A stretch of 64,000 bases of DNA from Vicia villosa (taxonomy: Eukaryota; Streptophyta; Magnoliopsida; Fabales; Fabaceae): contig NC_081183.1 of assembly GCF_029867415.1 (NCBI RefSeq), positions 192,231,563-192,295,562 on the forward strand. The letters run 5' to 3'. The translations under genes and the position numbers were made by a program. Under the pieces are notes generated by a model. The model saw only the letters and a list, made by a program, of their open reading frames with translations, was not told the origin of the DNA and made no database searches. Each line of letters starts with the position of its first letter. Positions within the stretch are counted from its first letter, which is position 1. Below are positions 9,911-21,715 of the stretch, piece by piece.

Positions 9911-12190
9911 TGTCATACCCCAAAATTTGCCCATGCTATTTTTCATACATAAAACCAAATCAAAAGACAAAGCTCCAAAACACACTCTCCTATACAAAAG
10001 CTCTGAACTAGGGTTTGATTAATTCGATGGAAAATCATTGAATCAATGGCTCAAGGTGGTTCCATAGGGTCACTAACATCCCAAAGTATCTCCATATAAA
10101 GTTTCAAGTCAAACAGAGCAAATTTAGTCCCTCAAATCCTGATTAGGTCAACAGTCGACTCTCAAGGGCAAAACAGTCATTTCAAGTCAATATATAGTCA
10201 AAACTCAAGATATTTGGTCAACAACATCCTCATAACCCTAAAATCATCATTTGATCAAGGGTTGATCATGATGATGCAAGGAAAGATCAGAGAAGTCAAA
10301 AGTCAAAAGTTACTATTTTGGGCATGAACTGAAAAAGTCAACCAAACTTTGAAAATTCGCCAAATATTCATACTTCATCAGAAAAATTTCCACCAAAGCT
10401 CATGTTGAAGGGAATTCATTCCTCTATCCAATTGTCCAAGAATTAGAGCCCATAGATCAATGGTTCAAGAGATATGGCTTCATACATTACAGGTCCTCTT
10501 CAAAAGTCAACAAAAAGACACTTTCTTCAAAAGGTCATAAAATGAGAATGAAAAATGATTTTGACATGGAACCAAAGACATTGGTTAGAGGACTCTCTAA
10601 GGTTTCCAAAAAGTCCAAGAACACCCCCATACCTCAAAAGTTGAGGGAGATATACCTTGTCAAAGTTGGCTAAATTTTGAAGAAGAAATGTGAACAAAAG
10701 AGCTTCAAAATGAATTTTCTTGCAAAGAGGCCCAATATGTTTTGGCCCAAGCTTGTTCCCCAATTCATCTAGAAGCTCTAATTAGAAGGCCACGAAATTT
10801 TGATTAAAATTTGATTTTTATATGAATTAACATTCAATTAAATCATGATTTAATCAAATATTTAGAAGGAAAATTGAAAAGATTCAATTTATCTTTAATT
10901 TCAATCAATCCAATCCTCAAATATATCCTGTAATCATCATAAATTCGTGCACAAAAAGATTGGTAAAAGAAGATTGAAATTGAGCCATAATCAAGGAAAA
11001 TTTCTTCATAATTTCAATCAAATTTCCATCACATTGAATTCTTGATTCAAAGAGATTTCCTTCATTTTTATTTAACCTAATCAATCTCATATATATACTG
11101 ACCAAGACCAAACCCTTGGGGACAAGATTTTTGCAGTCAGAAAACTCAAACTCGAGCTCTAGAAAACTCAAAGAAATCCAATTCGGTTTCTTGCTTACAG
11201 AGAGATTCAAGAGTTTTTAAAGATTCAAAAAGCTTCCTGAGGCATCAAGGAAGCTTTCCCGATCAGTTACAAGGCCCAGAACCTCAAGAACGCGCGAGCA
11301 TCCCACTCGGTTTGTCACTTCTAAACTTGAATCGATTTGCATCATACATACATTGTCATTCAAAATTAATTGCATATTCATGTTTATTTTGTTGCTCTGA
11401 ATGATTCTGGAGATACAATTGCATTTATATGTCGTTTTGATCATAGCACCATGGTTAGGGTTTTCTTAGTTTGGATTAGGGTTTTTCAGTACAGGTGATC
11501 TTTGACCTAATTGAGGCCATAGGTGAATTCGCGAGGTCCAGACGGTTTGAATGGTGGCCTCGCGAAATATTTTTTCTCTCGTTTGCTTGTATTCGTAACA
11601 GGACAGGTTTTAGCAATGGAAGGCGCCGTAGGTAAAGCTCTGGTTCAAACCTAAAACGACGGCCAGAGGTAGGGGATGACCGCGTGTCAATCTCCCGTTG
11701 GTTGGCCTTGGCGCGCATTTTGAATAAAAAACAGAGAGATCTCGTGCTTTAAGACATACATGTTACCGTGCACTCTCAGCAATCCAGCCTTCCACTCCAT
11801 TACTAGTCCGATCCAACGCATCTGGGAGCGCAGGTACACCGTGGTCCATACGCGCGTGCCGCACCTGATCCAGATAAGTTTTTTTTAATTTTTTTTTTAT
11901 TTTATATGACATAATCTTATTTTATTTTATATATATACATATATATCAATTTAAACATTTCCTTTTTCTTATTGATAATAAATTATTTATTTGTTATTAT
12001 AAAAAACTTTTTATAAATAACATATTTATTTTATTAATTATATATTTATATATTTATTTTATTTATTTATTTATTTAATTATAATTTTTATTTCTTTTTC
12101 ATGTTTTAATTACTTTAAAATTCATATTTATTTTATTATAACCTTAAAAAATTCATAAAAATTATTTTTGCATTCGATTTTATTATCCTG

Positions 12191-12230
12191 ATTTAATTAA
12201 TTAGGTCGCGAGACCAATAATTAATTAAAT
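12191..12230 (+). repeat. Hairpin with GCGA loop inside Ogre LTR
   Basis: The left arm 12191-12207 pairs with 12212-12230 over 17 base pairs with a two-base AA bulge (12216-12217), closing on the tetraloop GCGA at 12208-12211. As RNA this is a GNRA-type tetraloop on a GGTC/GACC stem. It sits in the LTR, in a position that could be U3, R or U5. Confidence 0.6.
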
Positions 12231-12916
12231 CATCTATATTTTCTCATTTAAATCATACCTTAACTCAGGGTTTACGAGGAACATTCCAATACACTAAAAT
12301 ATTCTCTTTTCTTTTATGCCTTGCATTATCAGGGTTAGCAACATGGTTCGTCCCGAGCGTGCGCCTTCAACAAATCTCGAAGTTAAGTAATTTAATTCTA
12401 ATTCAATTTAAATTATATTTAGATTATTTTACTTTTAGGGTTTGCTTCTCTTTCATTCCTTTCCTGCCTTGTTTCTTTCAGGGTTAACCCCGAAGCTTCC
12501 CGCCAACCATATCAGATCAAATCCGAAGCTAAGTGTCTATTTACTTTATTTATTTTTAAATTTCATTATTCTTTATTTTTTAGGGTTATAATGTTTGCCT
12601 CCGAATCGATAATGCACTCACCCTATTTCTGTTTGCCATTTTTCCGCCTTTTCAGGTTTGCCAAATGTCAAAGCCTCGCATAGTCGGTAACCCTAAATTT
12701 TCCCCCTCGTTTTTATTTTATTGTTACTTGTGTCAAACCCCATTGGGGATCCGCTGGTTTCATTGTCCCCTTCCCTTTTATTGCTTTATACTACTGCGTG
12801 GTTAGTAAAATAGGGAGTGCAACCCTAAATTAATTAGAATAACTAAACACAAGATAATATAATCTGAATTGAATCACATGATTGGTGCACACACGCACGC
12901 TTTTGGGTAACCCTCT

Positions 12917-12972
12917 CTGTTGCCTGTTGCCTGTTGCCTTGTTGCCTGTTGCCTTGTTGCCTGTTGCCTTGT
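12917..12972 (+). repeat. GTTGCCT/CTTGTTGCCTG minisatellite in LTR
   Basis: About seven head-to-tail GTTGCCT units, some separated by CTT. Related TGCC-rich words recur in the next 300 bases. A simple expansion with no sign of coding. Confidence 0.7.
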
Positions 12973-13661
12973 GTTTTTGCAGAATAAGCCATGTCCCTCG
13001 AATACGAGGATACCTCAGCCATGTTGCCTCGATAAAAAGGTCATGACCCTAATGATGCTGCCTTCGATACACAAATGACCTCGACCCTCGGATGTTGCCT
13101 ACGGAAAAGGCTGAGGTATCTTCTGGCTGCCTACGAAAAGGCTTATTCTGATCCTTGCCTTAGACTACCTGCCCTTCTATGGCATGGGACAGTCTTATGG
13201 CAAAGGATGCTTCGATGACCCTTCAACCTCCAAATGAAAGGCTTCCTGCCCTCTTATGGCAAGGATAGACCCTCTCATTCTGAAAGGCTAAAAGAGACCT
13301 ATCATCTGAGTTTAAGGTAATTGCCCCTAATTGCCTTGCAATGCTCATCTTTAATATTCTTTCTCACAATTTTTCAAAAGGGCTACGCTCATTTAAGAGC
13401 TAAAGTCCCTATCTCTTTCATCTACATTTTCTAAACAAACGAGCAAGCAAAGCAATTAAGAGCCCATGGAAAACCATGGATGCAAAGGGTGCCTTACACC
13501 TTCCCTTTGCATAAATTACCCCCCGAACTTAGATTTCTTTAAAAAGGTTTTTTTCTGTTTCTTTTTGCCTTTCCGAATTTGTTTGGATAAAATAAAAGTC
13601 GGTGGCGACTCTTGCTTACCGCGACATTTCGATCGATAAAAAGTCAGTTCACCGTATTACA

Positions 13662-13897
13662 TCTTCCCTAAGAATGTATTTATTTTCTTGTTTATATATT
13701 TTTACTTTTCTTTCATTTAAACACTAGCTCGAAAACATAGAAACCGTTGAACAAAATTCTAACCAACCATTCTCTGTAGACACGATAATTACCGGAGTAA
13801 TACTTGCAAATCTTTTACTTGTTGCTTTACTGCATCAACAGAGACAAAGAAAATAATAGTTAGCCTAGGTGCAGCAGTGTCTAATATATAAAAAAAA
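13662..13897. other. Flank of Ogre 3' LTR
   Basis: Non-coding. The part ending near 13849 (CTGTAGACACGATAATTACC ... CATCAACA) looks like the U5 end of some other plant LTR, so the Ogre copy may have landed in an older LTR element. That is an inference from general appearance only. Confidence 0.35.
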
Positions 13898-14655
13898 GGT
13901 TATATATGTTTTTGGCCCCTATAAATTATCAAATTTTGCCTTTGGACCCTATAAAAAAGTGGCATGGTTTGGCCCCTACAAAATTATTATGCACGTAGTA
14001 GTTTTAGTCCCGCTAGCTGTTAAACCATTGTGTATTTTTTAATGATTATTTTGCAGACGTGTTTAAAACATAAAGAAATATGGTTTGAGGTTTTGCAATG
14101 GCTCCAAATCACTCATGACCTGAGAGCTGGAATGAGGAGCTGAGGTGGATTTTCAGTCATAGCAAGGTTTAAATGGGTGAAAGCTGCCACTTTAAAGTGC
14201 ACTTTTGAAACGGTATATGAAATATGACGCTATCGCAACAAGATGTGCTTTAGTAGCACTGATAGAAAGAGAAATACTGTTCAAAAAATTATAAATTATT
14301 GAGACCATTGTTTATAGATGCTGGCTAAAGCTTAAAATTAGGAAGTTCCTTAATAGGCCCATGCTCTCCTAGGTGATTGTTGGATGTGGCAGTAGGTTGG
14401 ATCATTCGATTGCCTTGTTTTTATTGTGTTTTTTGAAATTAATGAAAAATTTATTTCTTAAAAAAAACATGTAAGAAAAAATTATTCAAAAATTTAAAAT
14501 TTAAAAGGTAATTAAATAATTTCCAAAATTTTAGAAATTAACAGGACTAAAACTGCATGCACACAAATTTTATAGGAACAAAATATGCCATTATTTTAAT
14601 AAGGACTAAAAATAAATTTTGAGATATTTATAAAGACCAAAATCATATTTAACCC
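13898..14655. mobile_element. Non-autonomous inverted-repeat element (Mutator-like?), about 758 bp
   Basis: The left end (GGTTATATATGTTTTTGG..., 13898 to about 14030) is matched imperfectly by the reverse complement of the right end (about 14500-14655, GGGTTAAATATGATTTTGG). Both ends carry GGCCCCTA/AGTCC-type words ('ggacc..tataaaa'). The flanks TAAAAAAAA at 13889-13897 and 14656-14664 could be a 9 bp target duplication, but they are homopolymeric and so weak evidence. The interior has no transposase frame. Confidence 0.6.
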
Positions 14656-15146
14656 TAAAAAAAATCAAAAATTAGAAATATGTAGCCTCGGCTTAGCCAT
14701 GTCTAATGAATTAAATAAAATAATTTTAAAATATAACTATAAAATGGACTTTTAGCGTTTAAATAGTGTGGGTTAGGCCGAGGTTACTTAGCGCTCATGT
14801 CAGTGAGTGATGCTAAATCTGCAATAAAATTGCATTTTTCTAGTATTGAAAACCGCAAAGAGAAAGGAATGATTCCAACGCCATTAATGTTTCTCATACG
14901 AACAAAAAAAAATAACATTGCTCATGTTTGGCAATTTCTTTTTTCACCGTTATGATGAGGCTCACATTTCTGAAAACCCGAAATGGCTCTCAAAATTTTT
15001 TAGGGATACTCCAAAAACATTCATGAGTCCATTTTTAACTATTTTAACCTAGCCACCCCAATTTTGCCACAAATTAATTCGGAGATGTATCTCCAAAAAT
15101 ATTCTCGAGACCATAGGGTCAGCCGTAGGGTTCAACTTTTCAACAC
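14656..15146. other. Upstream region of F-box copy 1
   Basis: AT-rich non-coding DNA. It includes two words related to TAGCCTCGGCTTAG (14683-14696, and an inverted relative near 14771-14790), also echoed left of the preceding element (13860-13885), which suggests that element is nested in an older repeat. No clear promoter elements. Confidence 0.4.
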
Positions 15147-16305
15147 ATGATGAGTATCGTTCTTCCATCTAATAGGGGGCATAAAATCAATGCGCCGTCG
15201 CCAGTAACCCTCCCGGAGGAACTCATCGTCGAAGTTCTATCCCTCCTTAACGTGAAATCACTGATGCAACTCAAATGTGTGAGCAAGTCTTGGAACTCAA
15301 TCATCTCCGATCCCTTTTTTTGTCAAAAAGCACCTTGATAAATCTTCACGAATTCCACACATCATGCTATTCTTGGCCCATGTTATCGACCGTTGCTTAT
15401 ATGTCTCACTCCGTCTCTTCCCCATAGGCGGTTTACTTGAGAATCCGTCAATTGATATCTTCAAGAAAGATTCCAAATGTCAAAGAATGGAATGGCGTTA
15501 TCCACACCGTGTTATTGGTTCCTGCAATGAATTGGTCTGTTTATTGAATTCTCGTACGAACGAATTCTATCTAAGGAATCCAGCCACCACCAGGCCATTC
15601 TCTGAGAACCTAGTGTCTTATCCCCTTACTTTTCAACATCAAAAATTCAGATTTTTATTTGGTTATGATAATTTAACCGACAAATATAAGTTGGTGGCAT
15701 TCCATTATAAAGAGGGGGTGAGAATTTTCACTTTCGGAGATAATGTTTGGAAGAATATTCAGTGTTTTCCTGTCTCCTATACCATTAAGAACAACGGTGT
15801 CTATTTGAGTAATAGTTTTAACTGGTTTGCTGTTGTCGATAACAAAGGGTTTTATAACAAGAATCTTAAAGTTGAGCAACTCGTGATTATCTCACTTGAT
15901 TTGAGAACAGAGAAATATACACAGTTTCAGTTCCCTCGAGAGCTTGATGAAGTACCGTCTCTTGTGCCTATTGTTTGCAAGTTGATGGACAGTCTATGTT
16001 TTTCTCATTACACTAAGGATGGTAGTTTTGTTATATGGCAGATGAAGGAATTTGGAGTTGAAAAGTCATGGAATAAATTACTTAAATTTGATTATCATTC
16101 TCTACCGGATTGCTTCCCAAATATTCTTAACTTGTCGCCATTACACGTTTTTGAGAATGGGGATTTGCTGATATTGGCAACCAATGTTGGAAAACTAATT
16201 CGTTATTATAGGAAAGATAATAGAGTAGTATGTAATCCTGCATATAATACCAATTACCTATATTTTGTCATCCCTCATGTGGAAAGTTTAGTTTCAACTT
16301 TTTGA
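15147..16305 (+). pseudogene. F-box/F-box-associated gene copy 1, frameshifted
   Basis: The frame from 15147 encodes an intact F-box (LPEELIVEVLSLLNVKSLMQ, then CVSKSWNSIISDP) and stops after 63 codons. The frame from 15364 continues the same protein through the associated domain (RVIGSCNELVCLL, FGYDNLTDKYKLVAF, VIWQMKEFGVEKSW) to the family ending VESLVSTF. Against copy 2 the break is one extra T in a T-run (15315-15321, seven T versus five T plus C). Intact members are predicted SCF ubiquitin-ligase adaptors that bind SKP1 through the F-box and a substrate through the C-terminal domain. This copy would yield a truncated F-box unless the extra T is a sequencing error. Confidence 0.85.
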
Positions 16306-18143
16306 AATAAGTTCCTCTTACATTTTACTTGTTCAAGTTTTATGTAAGTTCATCTATATTGTTTAATGCCTCTTTCTGATTATTCCATTTGTCACATTGT
16401 CACAACTTTGGTTTGTTTGTATTTTTGAATGATTAACTATTCACTATTTTCATTAGACTCAAACTCTCTCATACTTATTACTTTGTTTGGAACTTGATTA
16501 TATGTACATTAATATGTGTTGGATTGGATGTTCTTATTTTCCCCCATTTAGAAGTTACTTACTTACTTTAATGCAAAAGTCTTTACAAAACAAGTGCATG
16601 ATATTTTGAGGTTCTTTGTGTTAAATGCAATAAATCCTTGGGCTACTCAATTCGTCTAAGTTTATTTCATGAGTTTCTTCCTGGATCCAATAACATTTAC
16701 TAGCCGCAAAACTTGTACCTTTTTCATAAAAGAAAGAACTTGGATTCAACTGGTTTCCTGGTTTGTATAAGATAATCTTTTTGGTTTATTGCTTTTATTC
16801 AAAAGCTATTAGTGTCTTATCTCCTGCCTAAGGAAGATGCATTCTATATGGTAGTAACAGAATTCCCACATGACTGGGAGAATATGTTAGATCCCTTTGA
16901 ACTATAGCTAATATCTACTACAAGAAATATCTATTTCCTCTAAGAAATTATTCGATATTCTTTGGTTTACCTCTTCAAAAAGCTCCATTTGTTAAATATT
17001 TCAAAATAAGATTTTATTTGGTTGAGTATGATTTTCAAAGGATTGCTGATTTTTTTTACTTAAGTTGTATAGATTTTTAGTAAGTTGCTAAACTAATGTA
17101 AATTTATAAAAAGGATTGTTAATTTTAGGTAAGTCAAAGATGCTATTAATGACTTATCCATTTTTAATGCAAAGTTGATTAAAACCATGACTTCTTTTAT
17201 ATAAAAAAAATGCTTTTCATAGACAGATAAAATTCATCCTTAAAAGTGACATCTGTGATCAATGAAAACACAAAGTGATGATAGTAAAATTATTGCCATT
17301 AAGAATCTCTTAAGTAATTGTTGTATGCCGACCAAAGGACGTAATAAATAAATAAGGGAAAACAAACTATACAAGGATAGAAAATTTTACCCCCACTCAC
17401 TTCTTCCTAATAACATATCTCCACCGATAAGATTCATCTGACGGATATTTGCGTCTCACATCTGTCTTCAAATTTTAGTTGCTAACAAATTCCTTTTTAA
17501 AGGATTTTAACGCCTCATTTTTAGGTATGAATTTCACTCCCTATTGATATTACACTACTCACTCTCCCACTTACTTGGATGTCGGAGTACTCACCTTCCA
17601 TGTAAGTTCCGCTCTTCCAAATAGAAACTTTGCACAATTGAAACACTACATCAATTCAACCTTTCAGTCATCATTTTGTTCTCAAACAGTACATTGTTCT
17701 CAAATCCAGATCTCCTTGTAGATCTCGAACTTTTAAATAATATTATCAAATTTTTAACTATTTTAACAATTAAGTATCTTCATAGATGCATCTCTGAATA
17801 TACTCCATAAAATTTTCACCCAACTATTTGTGTTTATTTTGTGTTAAAATAGTGCGTCTGGAGATTGATCTCTAAATATTGAGAGCTAATTTCGACTTTT
17901 ATCCAAAAATTTGAAAGAACCTATCAAAGTGGGAAAAGAAATTGCCCTAGCTAGACAGACAAGGTTTGAATTTGGATGGAAGAAAGCCCAAAGGCCTAAA
18001 TGTTATTATATGAAAAATCAAACAATTAATGAAATTTCATTTATTTAAAAAATATATTAATATTAGAAGATTTTATAATCATCCGAATATTCTTTCCGAA
18101 TTATTTAATATGATTATTTTGGTATAAAATTAAATTTGTGAAA
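16306..18143. other. 3' flank of F-box copy 1, paralogous to the flank of copy 2
   Basis: Non-coding. 16306-17390 matches 19726-21066 in order (for example TGTGTTGGATTGGATGTTCT, CACATGACTGGGAGAATATG, TGCCGACCAAAGGACG). 17390-17760 matches 22984-23410. So one duplicated block carried gene plus about 1.5 kb of flank, and copy 2 later took a 1.9 kb insertion. Beyond 17760 the sequence is AT-rich with no feature seen. Confidence 0.7.
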
Positions 18144-18320
18144 ATAAAATCAATTTTTAGAAATCGTTAGTTGGTTCAGTGGTGATTGGCCTTGAACATG
18201 ATAGGGAGAGCCACGGTTCGATTCCCGCAATTGTGGTCGGAGGGGGGCTGGAGCCACTTGATACTGACACCCAAACCGGACTAAACGGTGGTGATAAAAA
18301 AAAATAATAAAATCAATTTT
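18144..18320 (+). mobile_element. tRNA-derived SINE with perfect 14 bp target duplication
   Basis: The SINE body is 18158-18306, flanked by identical ATAAAATCAATTTT at 18144-18157 and 18307-18320. It has an RNA polymerase III A-box-like start (TAGTTGGTTCAGTGG, about 18168-18181) and a perfect B box (GGTTCGATTCC, 18215-18225), then a unique body (GGGGCTGGAGCCACTTGATA) and an A-rich tail. The tail and direct repeats are what LINE-mediated insertion produces. A GTGGTGATAA...ATCAATTTT word is repeated again just downstream (18321-18346). Confidence 0.88.
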
Positions 18321-18555
18321 GTGGTGATAAGAAAAAAAAATCAATTTTGAATCCTAAAGCTCCCATAAAAACCTAAAATAAACTTCTTTTATATAGGATA
18401 GCCTAAAATTCTTTTTACGTGCGTAGAAAGATTTATATCATACTTATATATATATATATATATTTTCTGTTTTAGATAACTGTTATTTCAATTGATTTAT
18501 AACAAGCTTATATATTAGGGTTTAACTTTTCAACACCGTTCATATCACACCTACG

Positions 18556-19725
18556 ATGATGAGTATGGTTCTTCCATCTAATAGGCAGCATAAAATCAAC
18601 GCGCCGTCGCCAATAACCCTCCCGGAGGAACTCATCGTCCAAATCCTATCCATGCTTAACGTGAAATCACTCATGAAACTCAAATGTGTGAGCAAGTCTT
18701 GGAATTCAATCATCTCGGATCCCTTTTTCGTCAAAATGCACCTTGATAAATCTTCACGAATTCCACACATGATGCTATTCTTGTCACATATTATCGACCG
18801 TTGCTTATATGTCTCACTCCATCTCTCCCCCGTACGCGGTTTCCTTGAGAATCCGTCGATTGATATCTTCAATAAAGATTCCAAATGTCAAAGGATGGAA
18901 TGGCTTAGTCACCACCGTGTTATTGGTTCCTGCAATGGATTGGTCTGTTTACTGAATTATTGTAAGAACGAATTCTATCTATGGAATCCAGCCACCACCA
19001 GGCCATTCTCTGAAAACCTAGTCTCTTATCCCCTTGCTTTTCAGCATCAAATATTATATTACAGCGACTCGAAAGTTTCATTTGGTTATGATAATTTAAC
19101 CAACAAGTATAAGTTGGTGGCATTCTATTCTAAAGAGGTGATAGTTTTCACTTTCGAAGATAATGTTTGGAAGAATATTAAATGGTTTTCTGTCTCGTAT
19201 ACTATTAAGAATAACGGTATCTATTTGAGTAATAGTCTTAACTGGTCTGCTCTTCTCGATAACAAGGGTTTATATAAAGAGAATCTTAATGTTGAGCAAC
19301 TCGTGATTATCTCACTTGATTTGGGAACAGAGACATATACAAAGTTTCAGTTCCCTCGAGAGTTTGATGAACTACTGTCTCTTGTGCCAATTGTTTGCAA
19401 GTTGATGGACAGTCTATGTTTTTATCATTACGCCAAGGAACATAGTTTTGTTATATGGCAGATGAAGGAATTTGGAGTTGAAGAGTCTTGGACTAAATTT
19501 CTTAAATTTGATTATCATTCTCTATCTGATTGCTCTAGAATAGTTGATTTGTTGCCATTACATGTATTTGAGAATGGAGATATGCTGATATTGGAAAACA
19601 ATGTTGGAAAACTAATTCGCTATTATAGGAAAGATAATAGAGTAGTATGGAAACCTGCACATACCAATAACTGTATGTTGTTTTCTGTCATCCCTTATGT
19701 TGAAAGTTTAGTTTCAACTTTTTAA
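18556..19725 (+). CDS. F-box/F-box-associated domain protein, copy 2 (intact, 389 aa)
   Basis: Single-exon gene. F-box at about residues 20-65 (LPEELIVQILSMLNVKSLMK, CVSKSWNSIISDPFF). The associated beta-rich domain at about 100-340 contains GSCNGL (124-129), the WNPATT motif, FGYDNLTNKYKLVAF and VIWQMKEFGVEESW. It ends VESLVSTF. The family is annotated in legumes as F-box/kelch-repeat At3g06240-like, though I see no kelch repeats. Predicted role: substrate receptor of an SCF E3 ligase; the substrate is unknown. The start is ATG ATG AGT ATG at 18556, aligned with the starts of copies 1 and 5. It lies about 2.2 kb downstream of copy 1, its closest relative. Confidence 0.92.
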   Translation: MMSMVLPSNRQHKINAPSPITLPEELIVQILSMLNVKSLMKLKCVSKSWNSIISDPFFVKMHLDKSSRIPHMMLFLSHIIDRCLYVSLHLSPVRGFLENPSIDIFNKDSKCQRMEWLSHHRVIGSCNGLVCLLNYCKNEFYLWNPATTRPFSENLVSYPLAFQHQILYYSDSKVSFGYDNLTNKYKLVAFYSKEVIVFTFEDNVWKNIKWFSVSYTIKNNGIYLSNSLNWSALLDNKGLYKENLNVEQLVIISLDLGTETYTKFQFPREFDELLSLVPIVCKLMDSLCFYHYAKEHSFVIWQMKEFGVEESWTKFLKFDYHSLSDCSRIVDLLPLHVFENGDMLILENNVGKLIRYYRKDNRVVWKPAHTNNCMLFSVIPYVESLVSTF

Positions 19726-21066
19726 AGTAAGTTCCTCTTACAATTTACTAGTTCAAATTTTTATGTAAGTTCATCTATATTGTTCAATGCCTTTGTTTGA
19801 TTTTTGTCACAACTTTGGTTTGTTTGTATTTTTGGATGATTAACTATTCACTATTCTTAATTGACTCAAACTCTGTCATACTTATTCAAATATAGTAAGT
19901 AAACCAAATTATGTTATTGATTCAAGCTTGTATTAATTAATTTCATTTGCTTCAAAACTTTCTTATAGCCTATGATGCATAGGTACGGGTACGGTGCTCG
20001 GTGCCGGTATAGGTACTGGTATGGGATACGGTATTTAAAAAAAAAAGTTACAGGTACATTAATAAAAATAAGAGTTTTAATTTCCATATGAAAAGTACGA
20101 GAAGAGATCTAAATTGTTAGGTTCACAATAAAACTATACTATAAAAATTTTAAAAAATCAAAAATAATGTTAAGGTACAATAAAGAAGAAATTAAAAAAC
20201 ATAAATATACTATATCGATATCTAAGAAAATCACAAATTTCACTCGAAAGGAAATAATGAAAAAAAATATCCCAAATACAGTACGTGTACCCGGTTTCAA
20301 AGCTTATATAGGAATATGATTATTTGTGCATTAATATGTGTTGGATTGGATGTTCTTATTTTCCCCCTTTTAGAAAGAACTTGGATCCAATTGCTTTCCT
20401 GGTTTGTCTAAAACAATCTTTTTGGCTTATTGCTTTGATTCAAAAGCTATTAGTTTCTTATCCTGCAGGAAGATGCATTCTCTATGAAAGTAACAAAATT
20501 CCCACATGACTGGGAGAATATGTAAGATCCCTTTGATGAAGTAATAGTAATAATCATTGACATTTTTATATTAACTATTAGCTATATTGAACTATAGCTA
20601 ATATCTACTACAAGAAATCACTATACCCTCTAAGAAATTATTCGATATTCTTTGGTTTACCTCTTCAAAAAGCTCCATTTGTTAAATATTTCAAAATAAG
20701 ATTTTATTTGGTTGAGTATGATTTTCAAATGATTTGCTGATTTTTTTTTTACTTAAGTTGTGTACATTTTTAGTTACTTGCTAAACTAATGTAAATTTAT
20801 AAAAAGGATTATTAATTTTAGGTAAGTCAAAGATGCTATTATTAACTTATTCATTTTTAATGCAAAGTTGATAAAACACCATGACTTCTTTTATATAAAA
20901 AAAATGTTTTTTTTTTACACAGATAATTTATATGTGATCAATGAAAACGCAAAGTGATGATGGTAAAATTATTGTCACTAAGTATATGTTAAGTAATTGT
21001 TCTATGCCGACCAAAGGACGGAATAAATAAATCAGGAAAGCAAATAATACAAGCATAAAAAAATTT
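19726..21066. other. 3' flank of F-box copy 2, with a small inserted repeat
   Basis: Non-coding and paralogous to the flank of copy 1. About 19970-20312 is absent from copies 1 and 3 at the same point. It starts near CCTATGATGCATAGGTACGG, is rich in GTACGGGTACGG-type words and ends with GTACCCGG...AAGCTTATATAG, so it is probably an insertion of a short TE. Flanking TTATAG/TATATAG could be the target duplication. Confidence 0.5.
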
Positions 21067-21400
21067 GAAAATTTCTTTGGCCACCTCCCTATGGGGGTCA
21101 CCCCCAGCGAAAATACCAAAATAACCCTGCTTCGGAAATGAACTTCCGAAGCGCTTTTTTTTTGAAAAAATTGACTTATTTCGGAAGTTCATTTCCGAAA
21201 TAATGTTTTCGGAAATGAACTTCCGAAATACTGCGATTTCTGCAGATTTATCAAAACACTCCCCCTCCCCCAATCATTTACCCTAAATCAAAACAAAAAG
21301 TGGCAAAGGCGAAAATTTGTGCAAACAGAATTCCAAAGCTGCATCAAGGCTCCAATCACACTGCTAAACAACATTCAAAAGCCCTCAATCCTAACACTTT

Positions 21401-21711
21401 GTAAGTTTTGAAATTTTTAGATCTAGTTTTGTGATGCATGTTATTTAGGGTTTTAATTGCATAAATGATATATGGTTAGGTTGTTAGTAGTATTTAGGTT
21501 GTTTAGAAGCATTTTGATTTGGTTTGAAGTTTGGTTGAGGGGTCTGCCATGGAAGTTGCAGAAAAGTGCATCGCAGGGGTGTTTCGGAAGTTCATTTCCG
21601 AAAACACCTCCCTCCCAGTTTTCGGAAATGAACTTCCGAATTGTATCAGAAGTTCAAATTTTTTTGTTTTTTATTTTGTCTCGCATATTAATCGATTTCA
21701 ACTGTTTACAG
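21401..21711 (+). other. Candidate 5'UTR intron of the cargo gene in Mutator-like element 1
   Basis: A consensus donor TTT|GTAAGTTTT at 21401 and an acceptor TGTTTACAG ending at 21711 enclose 311 bases that are T-rich near the 3' end. The next ATG is at 21716, four bases after the acceptor. Two of the element's TTCGGAA palindromes lie inside this intron (21583-21640). Confidence 0.55.
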
Positions 21712-21715
21712 GAAC

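Larger units (their letters stand above)
1..13661 (+). mobile_element. Ogre-like (Tat lineage, Ty3/gypsy) LTR retrotransposon, 5' end outside window
   Basis: In order: an extra ORF1, gag-protease, a non-coding gap with matching splice sites, RT-RNaseH-second RNaseH-integrase, a long 3' untranslated region with tandem repeats, a short purine-rich tract and a 3' LTR starting TGTCATACCCC. ORF1 upstream of gag, an intron between protease and RT, a duplicated RNase H and a repeat-bearing 3'UTR are the known hallmarks of Ogre in the Tat lineage. The 5' LTR, the primer binding site and the start of ORF1 lie left of the window, so target duplication and LTR divergence cannot be measured. All three coding blocks are open, which suggests a fairly young copy. 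Confidence 0.9.
9911..13661 (+). repeat. 3' LTR of the Ogre element (about 3.75 kb)
   Basis: It begins TGTCATACCCCAAAATTTGC directly after the purine tract and is placed to end at TTCACCGTATTACA (13661), giving TG...CA ends. A GTGGCGACTC motif lies about 60 bases before that end. There is no coding content. The interior holds an AT-rich stretch at 11880-12200, a perfect GGTC/GACC hairpin at 12191-12230 and a short GTTGCCT repeat at 12917-12972. The left boundary is firm. The right one is inferred from the TTACA end without the 5' LTR to compare; a later CA end near 13850 is the alternative. Confidence 0.65.

Noticed and set aside
11476..11718. ORF inside the Ogre LTR
   Set aside because: LTRs of this family are non-coding; chance frame.
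13662..13850. Alternative 3' end of the Ogre LTR at about 13850
   Set aside because: TTCACCGTATTACA at 13661 is the better end; the later stretch looks like another LTR. Not fully excluded without the 5' LTR.
18160..18260. tRNA gene
   Set aside because: A and B boxes are present but the cloverleaf does not continue; poly(A) tail and target duplication show a SINE.
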